Notes under the pieces: model-generated
Seen by the model: the letters and a program-made list of their open reading frames with translations, nothing else
The model's database searches: none
What the model was told of the DNA's origin: nothing
Program-made: the position numbers and the translations under genes
Shown here: positions 24,606-34,573 of the stretch, piece after piece
Layout: every line of letters begins with the position of its first letter
How positions within the stretch are numbered: position 1 is the stretch's first letter
Source of the DNA: Methylomarinum sp965277025
GTDB lineage: Bacteria > Pseudomonadota > Gammaproteobacteria > Methylococcales > Methylomonadaceae
Assembly: GCA_965277025.1 (NCBI GenBank)
Contig: OZ255706.1
Location: forward strand, 186,001 to 250,000
DNA length: 64,000 nt
Reading direction: 5' to 3'

Positions 24606-27106
24606 TAGTCAGACACTTTAATCGCGTCCAGTTTCCAGATATCGTTGTTGTAATCGCTGATGGTCCGGTCGGTCGAGAATTTACCACTGCTGGCGGTATT
24701 CAAAATACTCATCCGCGTCCATTCTTCTTGATTTTTGTACATTTTATCGACACGACGCTGGGCATCGACAAAACTACGAAAATCGGCAATGGTCATCCAT
24801 GGATCATGAGGGCTTTTGATCGCGCCGATAATATCATCGAAAATACCCGGCTCAAACTGGTTAAAATGACCACATTCCAACAATTTCAGCACATTTTGCA
24901 AATCCTCGTCATGCTCGATAAAGGTTTGTGGATTGTAGTGTGGGCGCATCGCTTCAACTTCTTCTTCGGTCAAACCGAACAAAAAGAAATTCTCGGGTCC
25001 CACTTCTTCGCGAATTTCAATATTGGCGCCATCTAACGTGCCGATGGTCAATGCGCCGTTCATCATGAATTTCATGTTGCCGGTGCCTGACGCTTCCTTA
25101 CCGGCCGTCGAGATCTGCTCGGACAAATCGGCGGCCAGGCAGATTTTCTCCATTGCCGAAACCCGATAGTTACTCATAAACACCAGCTTGAGCTTGTCAC
25201 CCACATCAGGATCATTATTGATGACTGCGGCGACATTGTTAATCAACTTGATGGTTTTTTTGGCCATCGCATAACCCGGCGCCGCTTTACCACCAATCAA
25301 CACACAACGATTGACCCAGTTATCGGTGTCACCACGCTTGATACGATCATATAAGTGAATGACATGCAGCACATTGAGGATCTGCCGCTTGTATTCATGA
25401 ATACGCTTGACCTGAATATCGAACAAGGCGTCGATATTCAACTCAACGCCCTGCTCTTCCAGCGTATATTCCGCCAGTAGCTGTTTGTTGGCTTGCTTCA
25501 ATGCGCGCCATTTTTTTCTGAAGGGCGCTTTTTCCGCATAAGGTTTGAGTTTTTCCAGTTGTGCCAGATCGGTAATCCATTCATCTCCAATCGTTTTACT
25601 GATCAACCCTGCCAAATCAGGATTACAGCCAGCCAGCCAGCGGCGTGGCGTTACGCCATTGGTTTTGTTGTTGAATTTTTCTGGCCATAAGTCGAAAAAG
25701 TCCTTGAACAGACCTTCCTGCAAAAGTTTTGAATGCAGTTCAGCGACGCCATTGACCGAGAAACTGCCGACAATCGCCAAAAAAGCCATGCGGACTTGTT
25801 TGTCATGCCCTTCTTCGATAATCGACATGCGGCGCATGCGATCGAAATCGCCAGGCCAGCGCTCTGAAACCTGTGCCATAAACTGCGCATTGATTTCAAA
25901 AATAATCTCCATCAAGCGTGGCAACATGTGTTGCATCAAGCCTACCGACCATTTTTCCAACGCTTCCGGCAACAGGGTATGGTTGGTGTACGCCATAGTC
26001 TGTGTGGTGATTTTCCAGGCCTCGCTCCACTCCAGACCATGTTCGTCAATTAACAGACGCATCAATTCGGCAACAGAAATACTTGGATGTGTGTCATTCA
26101 GCTGAAAGCAGTTTTTCTCGGCAAACTGGCTGAAATCTTCGCCATGCCGCCCGACCCAGTTCTGGATAACATCCTGCAAACTGGCTGAAGCTAGCAAATA
26201 TTGCTGTTGCAGGCGCAGGGCCTTGCCATTTTCATTGGCGTCATTGGGATACAACACCATGGTGATGTTTTCCGCATTATTTTTCTTGGCGACAGCTTCT
26301 GCATATTCACCGGCATTAAATTCACCAAGATTAAACTCTTCGGTAGCTGTCGCTTTCCACAATCGCAAGGTGTTGACCGTACCGTTTTTAAAGCCCGGTA
26401 TCGGCATGTCGAAAGGCACTGCCAAAACATCATTACTATTCACCCAGCGCTTACGACTGCGACCTTTTTCATCTGTATAAGCTTCGGTGTAACCCCAAAA
26501 CTTGATACGCTGAGTGTATTCCGGCTTTTCCAGCTCCCAGACATTACCATTTTTCAACCAATGATCCGGCTCTTCCACCTGATAACCATTCTCGATCAAT
26601 TGCTTAAACATGCCATATTCATAGCGCAAACCATAGCCAACCACTGGCAATTCCAGCGTGGCGCAACTATCGATAAAACAGGCGGCCAGTCGTCCGAGAC
26701 CACCATTTCCCAAACCAGCATCCGGCTCGGCATCAATCAGCTCTTCAATGTCGATACCCAAATCATACATGGCTTTGGTCAAGGCATCTTCTACACCCAG
26801 ATTGAGCATGGCGTTGCTCATGGATCGCCCGATCAAGAACTCCATGGACAAATAATAAGCTTTTTTACAATCACTCCTCCGGTAGCTATTATAAGTATTT
26901 TTCCAGCGTTCAATCAGTCGATCACAAACACTGGTCGCTGAAGCGACATAGGCGTAATGGGGACACTGACAGTTTTCATCGCGCCCTAAGCGATAGACAT
27001 AATAGTGTTTAAAAGACTGGGTAAAGCTTTTTTTATCCATTCCTAATGACGCTATCTTAGCGATAGAAGGCTTAGGCTGGCTTTTTTTAAAGCGGGATTC
27101 TGGCAT
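24605..27106 (-). CDS. glgP: Glycogen/starch/alpha-glucan phosphorylase
   Basis: PLP-dependent phosphorolysis of alpha-1,4-glucans to glucose-1-phosphate. 833 residues. N-terminal blocks are YYLSMEFLIGRSMSNAMLNL and EEPDHWLKNGNVWE; the PLP-binding lysine lies in KEASGTGNMKFMMNGALTIG near residue 675. LNDTHPSISVAELMRLL and the C-terminal half KVIFMSN-like region (KLKLVFMSNYRVSAMEKICL) are typical. The gene stands outside a glg operon, paired with trmL; its promoter side is interrupted 44 bp upstream by an IS66 copy, so its expression could have changed. Confidence 0.96.
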   Translation of the reverse strand: MPESRFKKSQPKPSIAKIASLGMDKKSFTQSFKHYYVYRLGRDENCQCPHYAYVASATSVCDRLIERWKNTYNSYRRSDCKKAYYLSMEFLIGRSMSNAMLNLGVEDALTKAMYDLGIDIEELIDAEPDAGLGNGGLGRLAACFIDSCATLELPVVGYGLRYEYGMFKQLIENGYQVEEPDHWLKNGNVWELEKPEYTQRIKFWGYTEAYTDEKGRSRKRWVNSNDVLAVPFDMPIPGFKNGTVNTLRLWKATATEEFNLGEFNAGEYAEAVAKKNNAENITMVLYPNDANENGKALRLQQQYLLASASLQDVIQNWVGRHGEDFSQFAEKNCFQLNDTHPSISVAELMRLLIDEHGLEWSEAWKITTQTMAYTNHTLLPEALEKWSVGLMQHMLPRLMEIIFEINAQFMAQVSERWPGDFDRMRRMSIIEEGHDKQVRMAFLAIVGSFSVNGVAELHSKLLQEGLFKDFFDLWPEKFNNKTNGVTPRRWLAGCNPDLAGLISKTIGDEWITDLAQLEKLKPYAEKAPFRKKWRALKQANKQLLAEYTLEEQGVELNIDALFDIQVKRIHEYKRQILNVLHVIHLYDRIKRGDTDNWVNRCVLIGGKAAPGYAMAKKTIKLINNVAAVINNDPDVGDKLKLVFMSNYRVSAMEKICLAADLSEQISTAGKEASGTGNMKFMMNGALTIGTLDGANIEIREEVGPENFFLFGLTEEEVEAMRPHYNPQTFIEHDEDLQNVLKLLECGHFNQFEPGIFDDIIGAIKSPHDPWMTIADFRSFVDAQRRVDKMYKNQEEWTRMSILNTASSGKFSTDRTISDYNNDIWKLDAIKVSD

Positions 27107-27142
27107 GATAAATACCTATAAGATTTTTTGTTTTAAAACTAA

Positions 27143-27150
27143 AACCCGAA
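27143..27150. repeat. Target-site duplication AACCCGAA, left
   Basis: AACCCGAA at 27143-27150 recurs at 29519-29526, flanking the second IS66 copy. It proves that the composite of IS66 and nested IS was inserted as IS66 first, with outer ends intact. Confidence 0.88.
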
Positions 27151-27212
27151 GTAACTACTCAGCGTATTTTACCAAAAGCATCAGGTCACTGAGTAAATTC
27201 CGGTAATTTCCC

Positions 27213-27386
27213 CTAAAATACCAGTACCAACGCTTCAGAGGCACTGACATGATGTTTACGACAAGTGGATAGATATCCCCGAATACGGCAGAAGGTGATG
27301 GCACCCTGCTCACTCCTGAAACACCCCGCCGATATTTTTTGCTGCACCCTGGTCATGCGGATATCATTCTCACCGGGATTATTATA
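27213..27386 (-). pseudogene. IS66 tnpC remnant, C-terminal end
   Basis: Encodes NPGENDIRMTRVQQKISAGC and following residues of TnpC up to SEALVLVF, matching copy 1 with a few changes, including a 3-bp insertion (an extra Ala) and a lost final stop region. It is separated from the N-terminal part by the nested IS. Confidence 0.75.
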
Positions 27387-28508
27387 GAAGTTACGCATTG
27401 ACAACAGATCGAAATTTTGGGTTTAAATGATTCATATTTGGCATAAAGGTGTCGATAAACGAAGCCATAACATCGTTGAATAAATTCCGCTGTACGCTAT
27501 AGCAATTATTAATCACGTCTGCAAAGCTCAATTTTTGTAATTGAACAAAGCCACAAATTGCAGAAAAAATATGATTATTTATTGCTCTTTATATTGCGAA
27601 CCTGGAACCGCTCAATATTACACACCTGCTTTATTGCCCGATGATATTGCTCAATCTGCCAATGCCTGTCATGTTGTTCGGTAAATGCTTTCTTGTCAAA
27701 AACAGCGGTTTTTTCTTCATCAGGTAGTGAACTTATGTAATGGCGAACTTGTTCTTTCAAGGTCGTCCGAAATAATTTCACATACCCAAAATTTTTGAGC
27801 CAAACCATTAAGCCGTCTTCCGGGATTTCTAATTGCCTGACTTGAACCCATGAACCTTTTTCAACAGAGACTAATCGATTACCTTCCACTGCAAAGAATA
27901 ATCCTGTCTGATGATTTCTTGTCAATTTAAGATTATCCACGCAACTGTACCAGCTATCTCCTGTTACAAAACCAGGTTCTAGTCCCCAAGCTAATACTTC
28001 GGTCAGCATGTCTTGAAAATAGTCATTTTTTGTCTTTCCTTCCGCCTTATCGACCACCCGGAAATTCAGTGGTTGGTGTTTTCCTTGAATGTCTGTGTAG
28101 TACAACGTGACAAGATTGATTCCCTTGACTGCTCTATGATGTTTTCCCGACCAAAAATAACTGACATATGCCATATATTGGCTATAAGGTTTATCAAGAA
28201 CACTATCGTCAACACTCAAGGTTCCGCCCTTTAAATTCAGGCCTGCGCTGGCTTCATTGTATAAATCTCGCCCAGTGTAATGCTCCCGATTTAGAAATCG
28301 ATTTACGCTATCATGTGATATTGACATGACTTCTCCTAATCGTCGACAACTAGCTTGTTTCGGCTCACTTAATAAAAAACCCATATACATGGGTAATGTA
28401 CAGCAGGCTGTTGAAGGGCGTGTTATTTCTCTTATCAAGGTTTGCCTTGCATTGACTTTGGGATTTTTTAAACCCATAGTTTAACATTGCCTGTCAATGC
28501 GTAACTTC
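27387..28508 (-). mobile_element. IS701-like IS, 1.1-kb type, copy A (nested in IS66)
   Basis: The ends are inverted repeats GAAGTTACGCATTGACA, flanked by TA on each side (27385-27386 and 28509-28510). It is near-identical to the copies at 38756-39876 and 50524-51644 but one base longer because of an indel in the transposase gene. It is inserted into IS66 copy 2, next to a deletion of about 466 bp of IS66 sequence. Confidence 0.88.
27391..28477 (-). pseudogene. IS701-like transposase, copy A, frameshifted
   Basis: The open frame 28477-27575 (300 codons) matches the 361-residue transposase until FQVRN. There a one-base difference (CTCTTTATATTG against CTCTTTTATTG in the other copies) shifts the frame, giving IKSNK and a stop. 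The last 60 residues lie out of frame. The catalytic LSVDDSVLDKPYS and GDSWYSCVDNLKL blocks are intact, but the protein is probably inactive. Confidence 0.82.
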
Positions 28509-28510
28509 TA

Positions 28511-29258
28511 AATCATTAGAAGCACAATGCAACCAGTACCTGGCGCCATTGATGTTAATGCCCGTTTCATCGGCATGTACAACAGAAGCTGCCGCCAGTC
28601 TTTGCTTGCAAATCGGCTCAAAGGATGCCAGCTTCTCAAAGGCTGGTTGATTGAAATTAACCAGCGAACCTTCACTGATGGGGATCTGTAATTGATCGGA
28701 AAAATAATCCTTGATGCGCTGGCAGGGCAATAATTGGTACTGCGAAAGATACACGGCGTGCGCCTTGAGTTGGTCACCATATTGCACGGCTTTTGTTACG
28801 CCCTCGGGAAAAGGAGCAACAAACCGACGACCTTGTTCATCGATAAGCCTTTGCGCACGATATTCCGTCACAATCCGTGAAATATCAATATCAGATACCT
28901 GCCGGGTTTCAAAGCCATCTGCCGTGTAGCTTCCGGCTGGCAAGGTACGGCGATCAATCTTGATGGAGATAACGTCATCGGGATCATCGACTTTAACCAG
29001 CGTGGTGCCAATATGCCCTTTCTGTCCACCACCTGGTTTTTTTGATCCAGCCCGTGCTTTCCTTTTACGATCAGGATCACTTGATGGCGGCCTGGAACTG
29101 TTACTGCTGTTAAGTCCGAGCCGATGCATCAGGAGCGTGACCAGCAACAACAATATCTCCAGCGAAGACCGCAGCGCCGGAGATAAATCGGCTTCATCTT
29201 TAATCAGCTGCCGGGCATGGGTAATGGCAGCCTCTACATCAATGGAATCAATCTTCAA
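28511..29258 (-). pseudogene. IS66 tnpC remnant, N-terminal half
   Basis: Reads MKIDSIDVEAAITHARQLIK through ADETGININGARYWLHCASN, then runs into the nested IS. It is almost identical to the N-terminal half of copy 1 (a few substitutions, such as VSDIDI for VFDIDI). The catalytic core downstream is deleted. Confidence 0.85.
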
Positions 29259-29629
29259 TGAAACGGCCTGTGGGTTTAAGTACAGGACTCTTGTCTCATG
29301 GCTTTTGAAATACGAATTTTTGCCTCTGTGTTGCCCGTCATCGTATTTTAGAAATGCACGGCAGCAGGGCTATCGGGCAGTGCTTATAAGGCAACACGCC
29401 TCAACTAACGCAGGCTAATACAGTAAACCTCTTGCGCCAGGTGTTGCCGTTAGAAAATCAAAAATAACGCTAAAATCGTGTCAAGCAGTTTTTTTACTTA
29501 TTTACGCTGAGTAGTTACAACCCGAAACCATGATTTGCACGGCTCGGATAAAAACTTTTCAGGACGCCTGACAGCAATGATTATCAAACGTCATGTGAAT
29601 ACGAGACGGGAGGCAATTATTTAAGGAAA

Positions 29630-29690
29630 CGCTGAACAAATCATCCATGATTTGTTGTCCGCAAAATCGCCATTAGATCAGCGATTCATC
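29630..29690 (+). repeat. Palindromic repeat, site 3 (module A)
   Basis: CGCTGAACAAATCATCCATG followed by ATTTGT is the AAATCATNNATGATTT hairpin that also occurs at 57315, 57719 and 63934. A second small palindrome (TCGCCATTAGATCAGCGA) follows. It lies just downstream of secA, which reads toward it. Confidence 0.65.
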
Positions 29691-29717
29691 AAGCGCTCTC
29701 CGTCGAAAGCATAAGCG

Positions 29718-32480
29718 TTATTTTAATTTGCCATGACACTGTTTGTATTTTTTACCGGACCCACAAGGGCAAGGCTCATTACGTCCTACCTTACGGCCAT
29801 CCCGTACAAATGGCTGTTTTTCACCATCCTCTTCTGTCTGATTGTCTGGTGCGAATGCAGCCGCGGCTTGTTCTTCAGGATCCAGGGTCGGGTTGGCTTC
29901 AGCATGTTCAAAATGCAATTGTGATGGTGCCTGGGCTTGACGTTGTTCGTCGATTGCCTCTACGTCTTCTTCCTGATTGACTTGCACTTTGGCCAAAATA
30001 CTGACGACCTCATATTTTATATGGTCCAACAAACTGGCAAACATTTCAAATGACTCGCGCTTATATTCCTGTTTTGGATCTTTCTGCGCATAACCGCGGA
30101 AATGTATACCTTGGCGTAATTGATCCATCGCTGCCAAATGTTCTTTCCAGCTATTATCCAACACCTGCAACATAACGGACTTTTCGAAATGCCGGAAAAC
30201 ATCCGCACCGATTTTCTCTTCTTTTTCCTTAGCCGCTTGCTCCATCGCATCGACAATGACTTTGCGCAGCCCTTCTTCATCCAGTGAGTGATCTTCATCC
30301 AGCATTTTCTGTAACGGTAAATCCAGCAAGAATTCATCGCGCAGATGGTCTTCCAGTCCTTTAATATCCCATTGTTCTTCCATGGTCTTTGTTGGAATAT
30401 ACTGGGTGATGACGCTATTGACCACATCGGCGCGAATTTCTGAAATCATCTCACTGATATCTTCCGCTGCCATCAACTCATTACGGCGACCATAAATGAC
30501 CTTGCGTTGATCATTGGCCACATCGTCATAAGCCAAGACTTCTTTACGCATATCAAAGTTACGGCCTTCAACTTTACGTTGTGCGTTTTCGATAGAACGG
30601 GTTACCCAAGGATGCTCAATGGCCTCGCCTTCTTCCATCCCCAGCTTTTTCATCAGGGCGGCGACACGATCAGAGGCAAAAATCCGCATCAAATCATCTT
30701 GCAAGGACAAATAGAAACGGGTTGAACCTGGGTCCCCCTGCCTTCCGGCACGGCCCCGCAACTGATTATCGATACGGCGGGATTCATGCCGCTCGGATCC
30801 GATGACATGCAAACCACCGCTGGCCAGCACTTTATCATGGCGCTCCTGCCAGGCCGCCTTCACTTTTTCTTTTTCTGCCTCACTGGCATCCTCACCCAGC
30901 GCTTTTAATTCGGCTTCCAGATTGCCACCCAACACGATGTCGGTACCCCGTCCCGCCATATTGGTCGCAATGGTTACCGCTCCTGGCATACCGGCCATTT
31001 CAATAATATGGGCCTCACGCTCATGCTGTTTGGCGTTCAGCACTTCATGCTTGATGCCTTTTTTCTTTAACAGCCCGGACAAAAGTTCGGAATTTTCAAT
31101 CGAGGTGGTGCCGACCAAAACCGGCTGGCCTTTTTTGACACATTCCTCGATATCCTTGACGATGGCGTTATATTTTTCCTTGGCGGTCAAATAAATTACA
31201 TCACCTTTATCGTCTCTGATCATTGGCCTATGAGTCGGAATCACCACCACTTCCAGCCCATAGATATTATTTAATTCAAACGCTTCGGTATCGGCGGTAC
31301 CGGTCATGCCCGACAGTTTTTCATAGAGACGAAAATAATTCTGGAAAGTAATCGACGCCAGTGTCTGGTTTTCATTTTGAATCGGCACACCTTCTTTGGC
31401 TTCAATCGCTTGATGAAGGCCTTCTGACCAGCGCCGACCGGTCATGATCCGGCCGGTGAATTCGTCAACAATCATGATCTGATTGTTGGTCACGACATAA
31501 TCGACATCGCGTTGAAACAGCACATGCGCCCGCAGCGAAGCATTCAGATAATGCATCAAACGGATATTGGCAGCGTCATACAAGCTACTGCCCTCTTCCA
31601 TCAAACCATGCTCGACCATCAGTTTTTCGACTTTTTCATGGCCGGCTTCGGTTAAATGCACCTGTTTGGATTTTTCATCAACCAGGTAATCGCCCGGCAT
31701 TTTGTCCTGATCTTCTGGATTTTCCGCTTTTTCCTGCTCGGTCAAATGCGGGATGATGGCGTTGGTTTGCAGATAAATTTCGGTGCTTTCTTCGGTCGGC
31801 CCGGAAATAATCAACGGCGTCCTGGCTTCGTCAATCAGAATGGAGTCCACCTCATCGACAATGGCGAAATATAAATCACGCTGGACTTTTTGCTCCAGGC
31901 TGAACGCCATATTATCCCTGAGATAATCAAATCCATATTCATTATTGGTGCCATAAGTAATGTCGGCGGCATAAGCCTGCTGACGCTCCGTATGTCCCAT
32001 ATCGCTGATAATCACACCGGTAGTCAGCCCTAGAAAGGAATATAACTTACCCATCCATTCGGCATCACGCTGAGCCAGATAATCATTGACCGTAACCACA
32101 TGAACACCGCGACCCAGCAAGGCATTCAAATAAGCCGCCAATGTCGCCATCAGCGTTTTACCTTCCCCCGTTTTCATCTCGGCGATCTTGCCGTCATGTA
32201 ATACCATGCCGCCAATCAGCTGCACATCGAAATGACGCATGCCAAACACCCGCACCGAGGCTTCCCGTACCGCAGCGAATGCTTCCGGTAAAATGTCATC
32301 TAATGTAGCGCCTTGCGCCAGGCGCGTTTTAAATTCCTCTGTTTTTGCTTTTAGCGCCTCATCAGACAATGCTTGAAACTCAGCTTCCAGCGCATTGATC
32401 TTTTTGACTATCTTCTGCTTTTTCTTAATCAGCCTGTCATTACGGCTGCCAACAACTACTTTAACCAGCTTTTTCAGCAT
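29718..32480 (-). CDS. secA: Protein translocase ATPase SecA
   Basis: Motor of the Sec export pathway, driving preproteins through SecYEG. The start at 32480 (MLKKLVKVVVGSRNDRLIKK) fits the family and has GGAA eight bases upstream; the longer reading uses a TTG at 32516 and is less likely. About 920 residues. Walker A is MKTGEGKTLMATLAAYLN; the DEAD-type motif is VDEVDSILIDEARTPLIISG; NMAGRGTDIVLGGN is in the second RecA domain. The C-terminal zinc motif CPCGSGKKYKQCHG is intact, so SecB binding is expected. It stands alone between repeats. Confidence 0.97.
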   Translation of the reverse strand: MLKKLVKVVVGSRNDRLIKKKQKIVKKINALEAEFQALSDEALKAKTEEFKTRLAQGATLDDILPEAFAAVREASVRVFGMRHFDVQLIGGMVLHDGKIAEMKTGEGKTLMATLAAYLNALLGRGVHVVTVNDYLAQRDAEWMGKLYSFLGLTTGVIISDMGHTERQQAYAADITYGTNNEYGFDYLRDNMAFSLEQKVQRDLYFAIVDEVDSILIDEARTPLIISGPTEESTEIYLQTNAIIPHLTEQEKAENPEDQDKMPGDYLVDEKSKQVHLTEAGHEKVEKLMVEHGLMEEGSSLYDAANIRLMHYLNASLRAHVLFQRDVDYVVTNNQIMIVDEFTGRIMTGRRWSEGLHQAIEAKEGVPIQNENQTLASITFQNYFRLYEKLSGMTGTADTEAFELNNIYGLEVVVIPTHRPMIRDDKGDVIYLTAKEKYNAIVKDIEECVKKGQPVLVGTTSIENSELLSGLLKKKGIKHEVLNAKQHEREAHIIEMAGMPGAVTIATNMAGRGTDIVLGGNLEAELKALGEDASEAEKEKVKAAWQERHDKVLASGGLHVIGSERHESRRIDNQLRGRAGRQGDPGSTRFYLSLQDDLMRIFASDRVAALMKKLGMEEGEAIEHPWVTRSIENAQRKVEGRNFDMRKEVLAYDDVANDQRKVIYGRRNELMAAEDISEMISEIRADVVNSVITQYIPTKTMEEQWDIKGLEDHLRDEFLLDLPLQKMLDEDHSLDEEGLRKVIVDAMEQAAKEKEEKIGADVFRHFEKSVMLQVLDNSWKEHLAAMDQLRQGIHFRGYAQKDPKQEYKRESFEMFASLLDHIKYEVVSILAKVQVNQEEDVEAIDEQRQAQAPSQLHFEHAEANPTLDPEEQAAAAFAPDNQTEEDGEKQPFVRDGRKVGRNEPCPCGSGKKYKQCHGKLK

Positions 32481-32624
32481 GCTTTTTTCCGGTAAATATT
32501 TACGAATTTGATTCAAAAAATGTGCTGATTATAGCCTGTATCAAGACCGGGTTTCCAGATATACTTCCACAATAACAACAGGAAGCCTGTCAAGCATTAC
32601 CATTTACCCGGTATCTTAGCAAAG

Positions 32625-32785
32625 CGCTGACAAATCATCCCTGATTTGTCAGCGAACACAAAACGGAAATGCGATTTCCGCTTTGCTTACAAAATCAATG
32701 GCTTGTAGCCATCAATTTTGACGACACATCCCTGTGTCCAAAGAAATCACGAATAAATCAACGATTTCTTATAGATGCCCTGGTA
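32625..32785 (+). repeat. Modular palindromic repeat, site 4 (most complete)
   Basis: Consecutive hairpins: CGCTGACAAATCATCCCTGA with ATTTGTCAGCG; a CGGAAATGCGATTTCCG stem; then CAAAATCAATGGCTTGTAGC with CATCAATTTTG; then GACACA and TGTGTC ends. It lies between divergent secA and acyP. Confidence 0.7.
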
Positions 32786-32878
32786 TTTCTTGCATCCTTG
32801 CTCTTGAAGATATTCTCCCGCAATCTATATATTAATCGTTTCAAAAGTTTTTGAATTCTATTTTTCACCCTCATCCCG

Positions 32879-32900
32879 GCCTTCTCCCTCAGGAGAAGGC
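32879..32900. repeat. Hairpin repeat upstream of acyP
   Basis: A perfect 9-bp stem, GCCTTCTCC and GGAGAAGGC, around CTCA, preceded by CCCTCATCCCG. This kind of sequence is widely dispersed in bacterial intergenic regions. It is 65 bp before the acyP start. Confidence 0.6.
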
Positions 32901-32964
32901 GACAAGGTGCAAAAACTTTTGGAACCATTTATACTTTATTGATGATTTCTTTCCTCAATTCAAC

Positions 32965-33258
32965 ATGTCACAAAACAATCAAAGCGAGAATTTCAGTTGG
33001 CGAATAATTGTGTCAGGCCGTGTCCAGGGCGTCTATTTCAGAGCATTTACTCGCAAACAAGCGCTCCAACTGGGCTTAAGCGGCTACGCAAAGAACCTGC
33101 CCAATGGTGATGTTGAAATTGTTGCATCAGGTTCTGAGCCCGCATTACAGCAACTGGCAGATTGGGCGCGTAAAGGCCCAATACTGGCCAAAGTTCGCCA
33201 GCTTTCCATCACGCCTTTCGTGGCTAAAAAGCAATTCTCCTCTTTTACTATCTGTTAA
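32965..33258 (+). CDS. acyP: Acylphosphatase
   Basis: Small enzyme hydrolysing acyl phosphates. The start at 32965 gives 97 residues; the open frame from 32851 runs through intergenic repeat sequence and is rejected. The signature SGRVQGVYFRAFTRKQALQL carries the catalytic Arg, and GYAKNLPNGDVEIVASG the catalytic Asn. The C-terminal strand is FSSFTIC. It is a single gene between a repeat and the IS110 element. Confidence 0.92.
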   Translation: MSQNNQSENFSWRIIVSGRVQGVYFRAFTRKQALQLGLSGYAKNLPNGDVEIVASGSEPALQQLADWARKGPILAKVRQLSITPFVAKKQFSSFTIC

Positions 33259-33352
33259 GCGTTTCCTTAACATGAAATGATCCATATCGAATGCGCAAGG
33301 AGTTCTCAGCCGTGAAAAGGCTGCTTATCCATATTCAATGAAGTAAGCTGGC

Positions 33353-34573
33353 TTAACCCGGTTGTGTTATATAACCGAATTTTATCAGCGCTCTGATCCA
33401 GCGTGGTGCATTGCGTTTGACAGCCATTTCTTCGTAGTCGATGGTCGAATCCCGGAAATACTCGCCGCGACTAATCATGAAGTAACATGTCCGTAAAAGT
33501 TTGTGAGCCAGCGCAATGATGGCGCGTTGGTGACCTCGCCTAATCGCCAGTGATGTATATTTTGCCTGGAAAACCGATCGGGTTCGGCTGGCGGCATGGG
33601 CGCATTCGCAAAGCAGGCGACGCACATATGGGTTTCCTTTTCGCGTTCGTCCTGATTTGCCTTTGCCGGCAGACTCGTTGTTGCCGGGGCATATGCCCAC
33701 CCATGACGCCAGCCGATCCGCACTGCCAAAGACAGTCATATCCGTTCCGATCTCAACAAGTAGCATGGCTGCTCCAATCAAATCAACACCGGGAATAGTC
33801 TGGAGCAATTGCAAAACCGTTTTCTCCTTCTCCAGTCCGGCCAGCAGTTGTGCATCGAATCTGGCTATGCGTGCTTCCAAATCCTGAATATGCTGCATCA
33901 GTTCATTCAGTACGAAGCGATGGTGCTCGCTCAACTCACCTTGCAGCGCCCCCAGTATATCGGCGCGCGGCGCTTTGAGACGATTGCTGGCCAGCTTCAA
34001 CACATCATGCGCAGGCTGTCCTTCAATCAGCGCGTTAACCATGGCGCGCGCGGATTGCCCATGTACATCGCTGACCACCACGCCAAGCCGGATGCCGCCG
34101 TCGGTTAATACCTTGTGCAGTCTGTTCTTCTCAGCAGACAGCATCGACACCAACTTCTGTCGTTGACGTGAAATCAGGCGTAACTGCCGCATCTTTTCCG
34201 GTGGCACGAATGAACCGCGCAGCAGTCCGGCACGGGAAAGCATCGCCAGCCATTGCGCGTCGCCGATGTCCGTCTTGCGTCCCGGCACATTCTTCACATG
34301 CCGGGCATTGACGACCCTGGCGTAAATACCCACATGTTCCAAAGCTGCATATGGGCTTTTCCAGTAGATGCCGGTGCTTTCCATCACCACCTCATCCGGT
34401 GCGACAGACTGCACCCAATCGGCTAATGCACGTCGATCACGTTTGAATGCGCCAAACTGCCGATGCTCTGTCTGAATACCACCATCGGCCTGTTCAACCA
34501 TGGCGCAGGCGGTAATCTGCTTTTGGTGAACATCCAACCCGATGACTCGCTTGTGTATTGCAGTGAGTTCCAT
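33353..34573 (-). CDS. IS110-family transposase (DEDD recombinase)
   Basis: 406 residues. The N-terminal RuvC-like DEDD domain is visible as VIGLDVHQKQITACAMVEQ (first Asp), VVMESTGIYWKSPYAALEHV (Glu) and VPGRKTDIGDAQWLAMLSRA (two Asp). The C-terminal Transposase_20 domain is LLQTIPGVDLIGAAMLLVEI with PGNNESAGKGKSGRTRKGN near the catalytic Ser. IS110 proteins recombine using a bridge RNA encoded in the non-coding end of the element. The element boundaries cannot be fixed because this family has no standard inverted repeats. Confidence 0.93.
   Translation of the reverse strand: MELTAIHKRVIGLDVHQKQITACAMVEQADGGIQTEHRQFGAFKRDRRALADWVQSVAPDEVVMESTGIYWKSPYAALEHVGIYARVVNARHVKNVPGRKTDIGDAQWLAMLSRAGLLRGSFVPPEKMRQLRLISRQRQKLVSMLSAEKNRLHKVLTDGGIRLGVVVSDVHGQSARAMVNALIEGQPAHDVLKLASNRLKAPRADILGALQGELSEHHRFVLNELMQHIQDLEARIARFDAQLLAGLEKEKTVLQLLQTIPGVDLIGAAMLLVEIGTDMTVFGSADRLASWVGICPGNNESAGKGKSGRTRKGNPYVRRLLCECAHAASRTRSVFQAKYTSLAIRRGHQRAIIALAHKLLRTCYFMISRGEYFRDSTIDYEEMAVKRNAPRWIRALIKFGYITQPG

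Larger units (their letters stand above)
27151..29518 (-). mobile_element. IS66-family element copy 2, with nested IS and internal deletion
   Basis: The same 16-bp terminal repeats as copy 1 (27151-27166 and 29503-29518) with an 8-bp duplication AACCCGAA. The interior matches copy 1 closely, but the tnpC middle, equivalent to about 8131-8596 of copy 1, is gone. At that exact spot sits a 1,122-bp IS (27387-28508). The element is dead but its ends could still be mobilised by another transposase. Confidence 0.9.

Noticed and set aside
32481..32516. Longer SecA start at TTG 32516
   Set aside because: The ATG at 32480 gives the conserved MLKKL start and has a better ribosome site.
32851..32964. 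N-terminal extension of acylphosphatase
   Set aside because: It would translate a dispersed hairpin repeat; the ATG at 32965 fits the family length.
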